Origin: Planotetraspora sp. A-T 1434
Lineage (GTDB): Bacteria > Actinomycetota > Actinomycetes > Streptosporangiales > Streptosporangiaceae
Reading direction: 5' to 3'
DNA: 64,000 bases
NCBI RefSeq assembly: GCF_025420585.1
Contig: NZ_JAOEGB010000006.1
Span: 62,001-126,000, forward strand
Shown here in pieces: positions 43,209-51,911 of this stretch (position 1 is its first letter; each line of letters begins with the position of its first letter). Below the pieces are notes generated by a model. The model was not told the DNA's origin and searched no databases. It was given only the letters and a program-made list of their open reading frames with translations. The position numbers and the translations under genes were made by a program.

Positions 43209-44324
43209 ATGAGGTATCTCGTGCGCCGACTCACCCCCCTCGCCTGGCTGGGTCTCGTCGCGGCCTTACTGGCCGCGCTCGTGGTGGGAGCCGCGACCGC
43301 CCCCGCCATGGGGGCCGCCCTCGCGACCCCGGCCCCGTCGCCCTCCCCGTCGGGCTCCCCCGGCCCGCAGCCCCTCCAGCCGGCCTGGAACCCGAACTGC
43401 CCTCCCCCGCCGCTCCCGGCCGGCGGCCAGGGCTACGCGCCGCTGTGCTGGTTCGCCCCGTCCGCCTTCCCCGCGGCGGGCTACGACGTCTACGTGCTCC
43501 AGGCGGCCGGTTTCACCAAGGTCGCGTCCACCACGTACACCTCGGCCATACTCGGCGGCTTCACCTTCGGCCGGACCTACACGTTCTACGTGATCGCCAA
43601 GGACACGTCCGGAAACCTCAGCCGCCCCTCTCTGCCGCGCAACGTCGTCGCGGTGTCGGGCGTGGCGCCGACGCCGACGCCCACCCCGACGGGTGACACG
43701 ACACCCCCGAGCACCCCGGCGGGCCTGCGGGACAACTGCGTCGCCGACTTCCCGGGGACGGCCTTCTGCTGGACGCCCTCCACCGACAACTTCGGCGTGA
43801 CCGGCTACCTCGTGTTCCGCCAGACCGCGACCGGCTACGTCAAGGCGGGCACGTCGAGCCACCCCGCCTTCATGGAGGGCGGCCTGGTCACGGGACAGTA
43901 CTACTCGTACTTCGTGGTGGCCGTGGACGCCGCCGGCAACCTAAGCCCGGCCTCCGACCTGGTCGCCGTGCTGGCCCGTGAGGGCCTGCCCGTCCCCACC
44001 CCGTCGTGCAAGGTCGCGTACACGCAGTCGGTCTGGGAGACCGGCATGTCGGTGACCGTGACCATCACGAACACGGACACGAAGCCGATCAACGGCTGGA
44101 AGCTCGCCTTCACCTTCCCCAACGCCGGCGAACGCCTGACCCCGCCCGGCTGGTCGGCCGTCTGGACGCAGACCGGCTCGACGGTGACCGCGACCAACGT
44201 CGGCTGGAACCAGACCCTCAGCCCGGGGCAGTCCACGCAGATCGGCTTCGACGGCACTCACACCGGCTCGGCCGCGAAGCCGGCCGCGTTCACTCTGAAC
44301 GGAGCCGCCTGCGCCGTCGCCTGA
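43209..44324 (+). CDS. Secreted protein with two fibronectin-III-like domains and CBM2
   Basis: A 371-residue exported protein. It has a signal peptide (RRLTPLAWLGLVAALLAALV), a Pro/Ser-rich spacer, a first FN3-like domain (AAGYDVYVLQAAGFTKVAST, GRTYTFYVIAKDTSGNLS), a PTPTPTPT linker, a second FN3 domain (DNFGVTGYLVFRQTATGYVK, SYFVVAVDAAGNLSPAS) and a C-terminal CBM2 (VTVTITNTDTKPINGWKLAF, GWSAVWTQTGSTVTATNVGW). No catalytic domain is present, so it probably binds cellulose or chitin as an accessory or scaffold. The conserved Trp residues of the CBM2 binding face are present. Confidence 0.88.
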   Translation: MRYLVRRLTPLAWLGLVAALLAALVVGAATAPAMGAALATPAPSPSPSGSPGPQPLQPAWNPNCPPPPLPAGGQGYAPLCWFAPSAFPAAGYDVYVLQAAGFTKVASTTYTSAILGGFTFGRTYTFYVIAKDTSGNLSRPSLPRNVVAVSGVAPTPTPTPTGDTTPPSTPAGLRDNCVADFPGTAFCWTPSTDNFGVTGYLVFRQTATGYVKAGTSSHPAFMEGGLVTGQYYSYFVVAVDAAGNLSPASDLVAVLAREGLPVPTPSCKVAYTQSVWETGMSVTVTITNTDTKPINGWKLAFTFPNAGERLTPPGWSAVWTQTGSTVTATNVGWNQTLSPGQSTQIGFDGTHTGSAAKPAAFTLNGAACAVA

Positions 44325-44340
44325 TGGGTAGGTTGAGCCC

Positions 44341-44946
44341 ATGTTCGCTGCGCTGACAGGACTGGGTCTGTCGACGGCGGCTGGGCTCAACGCCTACATC
44401 CCGCTGATGGTCGTCGGCCTGCTCGCCAACTTCACCGACGCCGTACGGCTCCCGCACGGCTACGAGTGGCTGTCCAACGGCTGGGTCCTGGCGATCGTCG
44501 GGGTGCTGCTGGTCGCCGAGTTCGTGCTGGACAAGGTGCCCGTGGTCGACCACGTGAACGACATCATCCAGACGGCGGTACGGCCCGCGGCCGGGGGCGT
44601 CGTCTTCAGTGCCACCGCGGCGGCGGCACAGCTGGACAACTCCACCTGGATGGCCGAGCACCCGGCGGTGGGCTGGATTCTCGGCATCGTCAGCGCCCTG
44701 GTCGTCCACCTGCTCAAAGCGGGCGCCCGGCCGGTCGTCAACGCCACGACGGCCGGCATGGGCGCCCCCGTCGTCAGCACCATCGAAGACGCCGGTTCCC
44801 TCAGCCTCTCCCTGGTTGCGATCTTCCTTCCGCTCCTGGTCGTCGTCGCCGTGGCCTTGCTGGCGTACATCCTCTGGCGCCTCACCCGCCGGGCCCGCCG
44901 CTTCCGCGCCGGCCGCCGTGCCCGCACGACGGCCCCGCCCGCCTGA
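44341..44946 (+). CDS. DUF4126 family membrane protein
   Basis: A 201-residue membrane protein with four or five helices. MFAALTGLGLSTAAGLNAYI and PLMVVGLLANFTD at the N-terminus, then VLDKVPVVDHVNDIIQTAVR and PAAGGVVF are the hallmark of DUF4126. Function is unknown. An Arg-rich cytoplasmic tail ends the protein. It starts 17 bases after the CBM2 protein gene on the same strand. Confidence 0.85.
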   Translation: MFAALTGLGLSTAAGLNAYIPLMVVGLLANFTDAVRLPHGYEWLSNGWVLAIVGVLLVAEFVLDKVPVVDHVNDIIQTAVRPAAGGVVFSATAAAAQLDNSTWMAEHPAVGWILGIVSALVVHLLKAGARPVVNATTAGMGAPVVSTIEDAGSLSLSLVAIFLPLLVVVAVALLAYILWRLTRRARRFRAGRRARTTAPPA

Positions 44947-45022
44947 AGGCGTCGCGGCCCGGCTACTTTCCGTGGCACCATGGTGATGTCGAGTGACACC
45001 CCATGGCTAAGGAGGACAGCGG

Positions 45023-45601
45023 ATGACCACGGCTCTCCCCGAGTGGTTCTATCCCGGACCGCCAGGTGGGTGGACCGCCGACATGCTCGATCATCTCCCC
45101 CCCGACGCGCCCCGGCACGTCGAGCTGATCGATGGGTCCCTCATCATGATGTCCCCGCAGACCGCTTTTCATATGCTCATGCTGCGGCTCCTGGAACGCG
45201 AGCTCGCGCCACCACCGGATCTGCTGGTCGTCCGCGAGATGACCGTGACCTTGGGACTACGGCAGCGTCCCGAACCTGACATTCTCGTGGTGAAGAGCGC
45301 CGCGCTGAAGAATCTCAAAACGACGTCGTTCAAGCCCGACGACGTGCACCTTGTCGTCGAAGTCACGTCTCCCGAATCTCTGGACCGCGACCGGGTCACC
45401 AAGCCCATCAAGTACTCCGACGCCGGAATCAGGTATCTCTGGCGCGTCGAGCAGGAAGACGAGGGGCCCGTCGTCTACACCTTCGAACTGGAGCCGAGTG
45501 TGAAGGCCTACGTGCCGACGGGGATCCACCGCAAGCGGCTGCAGACCGACATCGGGTTCGAGGTGGACATCGACCTGGACCTGGGCCAGTTCACCCGTTG
45601 A
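45023..45601 (+). CDS. Uma2-family (DUF820) PD-(D/E)XK nuclease-like protein
   Basis: A 192-residue protein. HVELIDGSLIMMSPQTAFHM, RPEPDILVVKS and HLVVEVTSPESLDRDRVTK with YSDAGIRYLWRVEQ follow the Uma2 pattern, whose fold is that of PD-(D/E)XK endonucleases. The Asp in PDILVV and the Glu in VVEV are the expected catalytic acids. AAGGAGGA precedes the ATG. Biological role is unknown; such genes are often present in many copies in actinobacteria and cyanobacteria. Confidence 0.88.
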   Translation: MTTALPEWFYPGPPGGWTADMLDHLPPDAPRHVELIDGSLIMMSPQTAFHMLMLRLLERELAPPPDLLVVREMTVTLGLRQRPEPDILVVKSAALKNLKTTSFKPDDVHLVVEVTSPESLDRDRVTKPIKYSDAGIRYLWRVEQEDEGPVVYTFELEPSVKAYVPTGIHRKRLQTDIGFEVDIDLDLGQFTR

Positions 45602-46208
45602 GTGTGGCTTCGGTGTCACCTACCAGGGCGCCGACAAGCGAGATCCAGTCCTCCTCAGTGGCGCCCTTCTTCGCGCGGGCTCCCATCCGCTGGGCCTCCT
45701 CCGTCGTCGGGAGGAACCCGACGAGCAATGCGGGCAGCAGCATCCGCCGGGCGAGCAACTCGGGCGCCGATATGCCGTACGGCCGGCGGACGATGGCCAC
45801 GTTGACGCGGATCGCGTGTTCGTTGCCCGGAGGGACGCCCGGGCGGTCGATCTCGACGGCGGAGAAGCGGAAGCCGTGGGCGAGGTCGCAGGGGCCGCAG
45901 CCCACCGGCCCGCCACCGAGGCGTGATCCGCACTCGGCGCACGTCAGCCGGTCCAGCGCGGCGTCGACCACACGCCAGTCGTGCCGGTCCGGCTCGTCGG
46001 CGACCATCTCCGCGATCGCACGCTCGCCCTCAGGACCGGCCGCGCCGAACTCGCCGGCGACGAACTCCCGCCAGCCCTCCTCGACGATGTCGTCCACGAG
46101 GTCGCGGCAGCGGGCGCAGTCAGGGGCTCCGCCGTACTCCCAGCCGCCGCAGGCGGGGCACCGCCTCAGCGCCTCACCCACCGCCGGCCGCGGCCGTCCT
46201 ACCACCAC
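45591..46208 (-). CDS. Uncharacterised protein with two zinc-ribbon-like Cys clusters
   Basis: A protein of about 205 residues not assigned to a family. It has CPACGGWEYGGAPDCARC at the N-terminus and CAECGSRLGGGPVGCGPC in the middle, both CxxC-x(n)-CxxC clusters likely to bind zinc. The C-terminal half (ELLARRMLLPALLVGFLPTT) is hydrophobic. It overlaps the stop of the upstream small membrane protein. Several GTG codons could be the start; 46208 is taken because it overlaps that stop, and 46181 is the main alternative. Confidence 0.65.
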   Translation of the reverse strand: MVVGRPRPAVGEALRRCPACGGWEYGGAPDCARCRDLVDDIVEEGWREFVAGEFGAAGPEGERAIAEMVADEPDRHDWRVVDAALDRLTCAECGSRLGGGPVGCGPCDLAHGFRFSAVEIDRPGVPPGNEHAIRVNVAIVRRPYGISAPELLARRMLLPALLVGFLPTTEEAQRMGARAKKGATEEDWISLVGALVGDTEATLNG

Positions 46209-46408
46209 GGCACGATGCGGGGGTTGACGTAGAGGACCAGCAGGAGCGCGATCATCAGGCAGCCCGCGCCGAACATGAGAAGAGCGGAACGGGTGCCCCG
46301 CCCGCGCTCCTCCGGCGGGCGGGACACGTGCACCACGATCAGCCACACCATGGACCAGCCGATGAGGGCGAATCCGAGCAGAGGCAGCAGCACCACGATC
46401 AGCGACAC
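46199..46408 (-). CDS. Small two-helix membrane protein
   Basis: A 69-residue protein with two hydrophobic helices (MSLIVVLLPLLGFALIGWSM and LLMFGAGCLMIALLLVLYVN) and a short charged loop between them. No family recognised. It lies downstream of uvrB on the same strand and upstream of the Cys-rich protein gene, with overlap, so they are probably cotranscribed. Confidence 0.6.
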   Translation of the reverse strand: MSLIVVLLPLLGFALIGWSMVWLIVVHVSRPPEERGRGTRSALLMFGAGCLMIALLLVLYVNPRIVPWW

Positions 46409-46471
46409 GCAGCGGACCCTACCCCCACCGAAGGCCGCGTGCCGCGGTTCCTCTCCTCTCGCCGGCGACGG

Positions 46472-48583
46472 CTACTTGACGCCCGCCTCGCGCATGTCGC
46501 GGACCTCGCGCTTGAGCTCCTTGATCTCGTCGCGCAGCCGGGCGGCCACCTCGAACTGGAGGTCGGCGGCCGCCCCGTGCATCTGCTCGGTGAGCGACTC
46601 GATCAGTGACTCCAGCTGGGCCCGGGGCATCTCCCCGGCGATGGACTTGGCGTGCTGCCCCACCGTCCGGGAGGCAAGGCCGGGGACGGGCGCCTTGCCG
46701 CGCGACTGCTGACGCCCTCCGCCGCCGATGAGCTGGGCGGTGTCCTCGTCCTCCCGGGCGAGGCTGTCCAGGATGTCGGCGATCTTCTTGCGGAGCGGCT
46801 TCGGGTCGATGCCGTTGGCCTGGTTGTAGGCGATCTGCTTGGCGCGGCGCCGGTTCGTCTCGTCGATCGCCCGCTCCATGCTGGGGGTGATCTTGTCGGC
46901 GTACATGTGCACCTGGCCGGAGACGTTTCGCGCGGCCCGGCCGATGGTCTGGATCAGCGACGTCTCCGACCGGAGGAAGCCCTCCTTGTCGGCGTCGAGG
47001 ATCGACACCAGCGACACCTCGGGCAGGTCGAGGCCCTCGCGGAGCAGGTTGATGCCGACGAGCACGTCGAACTCGCCCATCCGCAGCTCGCGCAGCAGCT
47101 CGATCCGGCGCAGGGTGTCGACCTCGCTGTGCAGGTAGCGGACCCGGATGCCGTTCTCCAGCAGGTAGTCGGTCAGGTCCTCCGACATCTTCTTGGTCAG
47201 CGTGGTGACCAGGACCCGCTCGTCCCTCTCCGTGCGGGCCCTGATCTCCTCCATGAGGTCGTCGATCTGGCCCTTGGTGGGCTTGACGACGACCTCCGGG
47301 TCGACCAGACCGGTCGGGCGGATGACCTGCTCGACCACCTCGCCCTTACTGCGGCCCAGCTCGTAGGGCCCCGGAGTGGCCGACAGGTAGACGGTCTGGC
47401 CGATCCGCTCCAGGAACTCCTCCCACTTCAGCGGGCGGTTGTCCATCGCGGACGGCAGGCGGAAGCCGTGCTCGACCAGGGTCCGCTTGCGTGAGGCGTC
47501 GCCCTCGTACATGGCCCCGATCTGCGGCACCGTCTGGTGCGACTCGTCGAGCACGAGCAGGAAGTCCTCGGGGAAGAAGTCGAGCAGCGTGTGCGGCGCG
47601 GTGCCGGGATCGCGGCCGTCGATGTGGCGCGAGTAGTTCTCGATGCCGGCGCAGGTGCCGATCTGGCGCATCATCTCGATGTCGTAGGTGGTGCGCATGC
47701 GGAGCCGCTGCGCCTCCAGCAGCTTGCCCTGCCGCTCCAGGTCGGCGAGGCGGTCCACCAGCTCGGCCTCGATGCCGGCGATCGCCCGCTCCATCCGCTC
47801 GGGCCCCGCGACGTAGTGGGAGGCCGGGAAGATGTGGAGCTCCTCGTCCTCGCTGATGACCTCGCCGGTCAGCGGGTGGAGGGTGGCCAGCTTCTCGATC
47901 TCGTCGCCGAACATCTCGATCCGGACGGCGAGCTCCTGGTACACCGGGATGACCTCGATCGTGTCCCCCCGCACCCGGAACGTGCCGCGGGTGAAGGCCA
48001 GGTCGTTCCGCGCGTACTGCATGTCGACGAGCCTGCGCAGGAGCTGGTCGCGCTCGACCTCCTGACCGACCTTGAGGCCGACCATCCGGTCCACGTACTC
48101 CTGCGGGGTGCCCAGGCCGTAAATACACGAGACGGAGGCGACCACGACCACGTCGCGCCGGGACACCAGCGACCACGTGGCCGAGTGGCGCAGCCGCTCG
48201 ACCTCCTCGTTGATCGAGGAGTCCTTCTCGATGTAGGTGTCGCTCTGCGGGACGTACGCCTCGGGCTGGTAGTAGTCGTAGTACGACACGAAGTACTCGA
48301 CCGCGTTGTTGGGGAGCATCTCGCGCAGCTCGTTGGCGAACTGGGCGGCGAGCGTCTTGTTCGGCTGCATGACCAGCGTGGGCCGCTGAAGCCGCTCGAT
48401 CAGCCACGCCACGGACGCCGTCTTGCCGGTGCCCGTGGCGCCCAGCAGGACGTTGTCCTTCTCCCCCGCCTTGACGCGGCGCTCCAGTTCCTCGATCGCC
48501 GCGGGCTGGTCGCCGGAAGGGGTCATCTCGGTGACGACCTCGAAGGGCGCCACCTTGCGCTGCAGGTCCGTTACCGGTCTCAT
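46472..48583 (-). CDS. uvrB: Excinuclease ABC subunit B
   Basis: A 703-residue DNA repair helicase-like ATPase that loads with UvrA on damaged DNA and recruits UvrC. Walker A is [16 protein letters not shown], the beta-hairpin region has [20 protein letters not shown], helicase motifs include [24 protein letters not shown] and RIGRAARN-like [14 protein letters not shown], and the C-terminal UVR coiled coil is present ([17 protein letters not shown]). The ATG at 48583 is chosen since the family N-terminus ([15 protein letters not shown]) starts there. In most actinobacteria coaE-rpsA lies close upstream; here 10.6 kb of accessory DNA intervenes. Confidence 0.97.
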   Translation of the reverse strand: MRPVTDLQRKVAPFEVVTEMTPSGDQPAAIEELERRVKAGEKDNVLLGATGTGKTASVAWLIERLQRPTLVMQPNKTLAAQFANELREMLPNNAVEYFVSYYDYYQPEAYVPQSDTYIEKDSSINEEVERLRHSATWSLVSRRDVVVVASVSCIYGLGTPQEYVDRMVGLKVGQEVERDQLLRRLVDMQYARNDLAFTRGTFRVRGDTIEVIPVYQELAVRIEMFGDEIEKLATLHPLTGEVISEDEELHIFPASHYVAGPERMERAIAGIEAELVDRLADLERQGKLLEAQRLRMRTTYDIEMMRQIGTCAGIENYSRHIDGRDPGTAPHTLLDFFPEDFLLVLDESHQTVPQIGAMYEGDASRKRTLVEHGFRLPSAMDNRPLKWEEFLERIGQTVYLSATPGPYELGRSKGEVVEQVIRPTGLVDPEVVVKPTKGQIDDLMEEIRARTERDERVLVTTLTKKMSEDLTDYLLENGIRVRYLHSEVDTLRRIELLRELRMGEFDVLVGINLLREGLDLPEVSLVSILDADKEGFLRSETSLIQTIGRAARNVSGQVHMYADKITPSMERAIDETNRRRAKQIAYNQANGIDPKPLRKKIADILDSLAREDEDTAQLIGGGGRQQSRGKAPVPGLASRTVGQHAKSIAGEMPRAQLESLIESLTEQMHGAAADLQFEVAARLRDEIKELKREVRDMREAGVK

Positions 48584-48767
48584 CGGTCGCTCACCACTCC
48601 TCGTTCCTCTGCATAACCTACGCGCGCCCACCGACAATTCCGGTGCGGCCGTCGCACGCGACGGGGTCGTCCCGCGCGGGAGCCGTACGGCATGAGCGGT
48701 CTTGGCCGGGGCATGACGCTCTCGTTACCATGCGAGGGGGCGACACGGACGGATGCGGGGCTGACCT

Positions 48768-49811
48768 ATGGCGGGGTTCAAGCAGGCCGTCGGACGTTCC
48801 CTGACGTGGGCGGCCAAGAACGTCGACGGGGCGATCGCGCTCGTCCTGGCCGTCGTCGTCGGCGTGCTCGGCGTCCTGCCCGACTCCGTGATCCCCGACA
48901 AGGGAAACTGGAAGTCGCAGCTCATCAGCGGCACGACGCTCGTCATCCTGGCGCTCGTCGCCACCGCGCTCCTGCGGGACCGGGTCCGGCAGAAGCCCGT
49001 CGAGGACGCGATCAACGCGACCTCGGGACTCCTCGCGGAGCTGCCCGGGCGGCTGCGCCGCCTCGACGAGCTGGAGAGCCTGGTGGCCGGCACCAGGAGG
49101 GCTCTGGAGGACATGTCGATCGTCCGGGTCCTGGGCAGCCAACATGAGATCACCCAGGCTCACGCCGACGCGCGGCGCGGCACCGACCGGTGGATCTTCA
49201 AGGGCGGCACGGGCACCTACATCCGGGCGGTGACCCTCCCGGAGTGTGTCGCGGCGGCCAGGCGGGAGAAGCGGCACCTCACGATGCGACTGGAGATCAT
49301 CGACCCGTCCGACGAGGACGTGTGCGAGGCCTACGCCCACTATCGCCGGTCGCTGTCCGACCGCCCCGACGGCACGGGCGAGCTGTGGACGACCGAACGC
49401 GCCCGCAAGGAGTCGTTCGCCACCGTCCTCGCCACGTTCTGGTACCGGCAGCGGTACGGCCTGCTGGACGTCGGGGTGGGCCTGTCGGCCACGATGACGA
49501 CGTTCCGGTGGGACCTGTCCAGTCACGCGGTGATCATCACGGTGGAGGACCCCAACCGCGCCCTGACGGCCCTGGCCGGGACGTTCTACTACGAGAGCTG
49601 CGACACCGAACTGCGCGCGAGCTTCGAACAGGCGCGCAAGGCGCCGATCGACCGCTACAAGGCGGTGCCGCTCAGCGACGAGCCGACCATCGAGGAGGTC
49701 CGCAGGCTGTTCGACCGGATCGACCTCCCGCTGCCCAAGTCCTTCACCGACCGCGAGGTCGTCGAGATCACCCGGAAGGCCCTACGCGCCAAGGACCCGT
49801 ACGCATCATGA
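48768..49811 (+). CDS. Uncharacterised two-helix membrane protein with large cytoplasmic domain
   Basis: A 347-residue protein not recognised as a known family. The N-terminus has two hydrophobic helices (IALVLAVVVGVLGVLPDSVI and STTLVILAL-type), followed by a short coiled stretch. A globular domain of about 220 residues contains TDRWIFKGGTGTYIRAVTLP, RLEIIDPSDEDVCEAYAHYR, FATVLATFWYRQRYGLLDVG and YYESCDTELRASF. The layout, a membrane anchor plus enzyme-like domain, is common in membrane-acting effectors. It is coupled by ATGA overlap to a cupin-like gene and then an IMPase-like gene. Confidence 0.7.
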   Translation: MAGFKQAVGRSLTWAAKNVDGAIALVLAVVVGVLGVLPDSVIPDKGNWKSQLISGTTLVILALVATALLRDRVRQKPVEDAINATSGLLAELPGRLRRLDELESLVAGTRRALEDMSIVRVLGSQHEITQAHADARRGTDRWIFKGGTGTYIRAVTLPECVAAARREKRHLTMRLEIIDPSDEDVCEAYAHYRRSLSDRPDGTGELWTTERARKESFATVLATFWYRQRYGLLDVGVGLSATMTTFRWDLSSHAVIITVEDPNRALTALAGTFYYESCDTELRASFEQARKAPIDRYKAVPLSDEPTIEEVRRLFDRIDLPLPKSFTDREVVEITRKALRAKDPYAS

Positions 49812-50467
49812 GATATCAGGATCTGCTCGGCGAGCTGAGCGGCGATGGCGGCGGCGTCCACGACTGGGCGCTCGGCGTCCTGGGTGACATCGCCCTGGGC
49901 CGCTCGGACGTGGCCGCCGTCCGCCACCCCCTCGGGTTCCTCTGCCTGCCGCTCGAACGCTCCGGGGAGTCCGGCGTGTGCGTGCACATCTGGTCCGCCG
50001 CGCTCAGGCACGCCCGCAGCACGACCTCCCAGGTCCACTGCCACAGCTGGGATCTGGTCAGTCACGTGCTCTACGGCCAGGTGCGCAACGTCCACGCGGT
50101 CGTGACGGACGTCGCGGAGGGGGCGACCCACCGGGTCTTCGAGGTCGCCAGCGCCCCGGACGGCGACGTCATCCGGCCGACCGGGCGGACGGTCCGGTAC
50201 GCCACGGGACGCGTCGAGCTGTTCGGTCCCGGCGAGACCTACACCCTCGGGGCGGGGTCGTTCCACAGCAGCGTGATCCCGGAGGACGGCGAGGCCGCCA
50301 CGGTGGCGCTCGGCCGGAGCAGGCCGGGACGGGGCGACCTGTCCCTCGGCCCGCTCACCACCCGGCTCCACCACATCAGGCGGGAGCGCTGCGACGCCCG
50401 CGAGACCGCCCGTGCCGCCGAGCTCGCCAGGAGGAACCTGTGGACTTCCAACACGCCCGGCTCGTAG
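49808..50467 (+). CDS. Cupin-like protein
   Basis: A 219-residue protein. The cupin motif 1 region reads QVHCHSWDLVSHVLYGQVRN, with the metal-binding His pair HCH, and motif 2 reads GPGETYTLGAGSFHSSVIPE with a further His. Such folds bind a metal and act as dioxygenases, isomerases or sensors. It overlaps the upstream membrane protein gene (ATGA) and the downstream phosphatase-like gene, so the three are translated together. No specific function recognised. Confidence 0.7.
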   Translation: MRYQDLLGELSGDGGGVHDWALGVLGDIALGRSDVAAVRHPLGFLCLPLERSGESGVCVHIWSAALRHARSTTSQVHCHSWDLVSHVLYGQVRNVHAVVTDVAEGATHRVFEVASAPDGDVIRPTGRTVRYATGRVELFGPGETYTLGAGSFHSSVIPEDGEAATVALGRSRPGRGDLSLGPLTTRLHHIRRERCDARETARAAELARRNLWTSNTPGS

Positions 50468-51270
50468 CCGTCGAGGCCGCGGAGGCCGCCGGGGCGCTGC
50501 TCCGCGAACGCGCGGCGGGGGTGGTGGGCGTCCGCCCGAAGGGTTCCACGGGCGACGTCGTAACCGATCTCGACCTGGCCGCCGAGCGGGCGCTCCTCGA
50601 CCGGATCGGGGCGGCGTTCCCGGCTCACAAGATCATCGCGGAGGAGTCGGGGGTCCACGGAAGCGGCGAGTGGACCTGGCTGATCGACCCCCTCGACGGC
50701 ACCAACAACGTGGCGATCGGCCTCTCGGCGTACGTCGTGGGCCTCGCCCTCTGCTCCGGCGGCCGCCCGGTGCTCGGCGTGGTCCACGACCCCGTCCGCG
50801 GGCACACCTGGTCGGCGATCAGGGACGGCGGGGCGCTCGGCCCCGGAGGGCTCCTCGTCGCGCCCCAGCGGCGCGACCTCCCGCACGGCCCCGTGCTGGC
50901 CTGGACCCAGGGGTACGGCGTGGCCCGCGCCGACCCGGCCGTCCGGTCGCTCAAGATGACCATGGAGGTGCGGGCCCGGCGGGTGCTCCAGCTCTGGGCC
51001 CCGCTGCTTTCCTGGGTAATGCTGGCGAGAGGCGACATCGACGGCATGATCGGCTACCGCGCCGAGGCCGTCGACCTGCCCGCCGGAGCGCTGATCGCGC
51101 AGGAGGCGGGCCTGGAGATCCGCAACCTCGACGGGGGCCCCTTCGAGGAGGACATCGACGGCCCCCGGGATGACCGCAGCTTCGTCGCCGGCCGGCCCGA
51201 GATCGTCGAGTCGCTCCTCGCCCTCGTCGCCGAGGCCAGGCGGCTGGCGCCCGCGCTGCCCCCCGCCTGA
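50440..51270 (+). CDS. Inositol-monophosphatase-family phosphatase
   Basis: A 276-residue enzyme of the lithium-sensitive IMPase/FBPase/BPNTase superfamily. The three metal motifs are visible: IIAEESG, WLIDPLDGTNN and EAVDLPAGALI (usually WDxAAG; here VDLPAG). It dephosphorylates inositol phosphate, histidinol phosphate, PAP or a similar nucleotide; which one is unknown. The GTG at 50440 follows GAGGA and overlaps the cupin-like gene by 28 bases. It closes the three-gene operon. Confidence 0.85.
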   Translation: MDFQHARLVAVEAAEAAGALLRERAAGVVGVRPKGSTGDVVTDLDLAAERALLDRIGAAFPAHKIIAEESGVHGSGEWTWLIDPLDGTNNVAIGLSAYVVGLALCSGGRPVLGVVHDPVRGHTWSAIRDGGALGPGGLLVAPQRRDLPHGPVLAWTQGYGVARADPAVRSLKMTMEVRARRVLQLWAPLLSWVMLARGDIDGMIGYRAEAVDLPAGALIAQEAGLEIRNLDGGPFEEDIDGPRDDRSFVAGRPEIVESLLALVAEARRLAPALPPA

Positions 51271-51280
51271 ACCGGCCGGG

Positions 51281-51418
51281 TCAGCTCCTGCCGGCCGCGA
51301 TGCCGTCGAGGACCCGTTCCAGCCCCTCGGCGAACGCCTCCTCGGGCGAGACCCGCTCGGACTCGGCGAGGATCCTCGCGAGCGCCGGATATGGCCCCGT
51401 GGCCACCGTCCGGGCGAG
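51281..51418 (-). pseudogene. C-terminal stump of a TetR-family regulator
   Basis: The minus strand reads LARTVATGPYPALARILAES, then SPEEAFAEGLERVLDGIAAG and a stop at 51281. This matches the C-terminal ligand domain of TetR/AcrR regulators (typically PxLARL...FxxGLERxLDG). The DNA-binding domain is missing; the frame meets an unrelated plus-strand stump at about 51418. Confidence 0.7.
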
Positions 51419-51753
51419 TGTTCGGCTGCTGCGCCTACCAGGGGGCCGCCGCCCGGGGCGGCATGGCCTGGGCGGTCGTGGACCGTACGGCGAGGCCGCC
51501 ACGGCTCAAGGAGGTGCTGAGGCGCGACGAGAAGGCGCAGGCCAAGGAGATCGTCGAGTGCATGGACGTCTTCCGCGAGGAGGGGGTGGAGGCCGCCTTC
51601 CTGTTCGCCTTCGAGAGCTACAGCTACCCCTACTCGCCGGACCCGCCGTACGACCTCGATCTGGCCGCCTACGGCGTCGTCCGATGCCTGCCGGACGGGT
51701 CGTGGCGGCCCAAGGAGGCGTTCCACGCGTACGCCGCCTGGCCCCATTCGTGA
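51418..51753 (+). pseudogene. C-terminal stump of an uncharacterised actinobacterial protein
   Basis: From about 51418 the plus strand reads FGCCAYQGAAARGGMAWAVV, EIVECMDVFREEGVEAAFLF and YDLDLAAYGVVRCLPDGSWR, then ends AYAAWPHS. Proteins with this end are seen in actinobacteria, often next to TetR genes, but the function is unknown. The first codons have no plausible start or ribosome site, so the 5' part was lost. Confidence 0.6.
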
Positions 51754-51911
51754 TCCCTCACCAATCCGTGGAGCCCTTCGCCATCGCTCCCGGCTATCGC
51801 TCCCGCCCATTGAGGCTGCCCGGCGTTCTTCGAGTTGCGGAACAGCCTGCGCCAGGCACGACGTCTGCCGCTTGAACGGGCCACCCCGCTCAGCGGATCA
51901 GAGGCGCGAGC

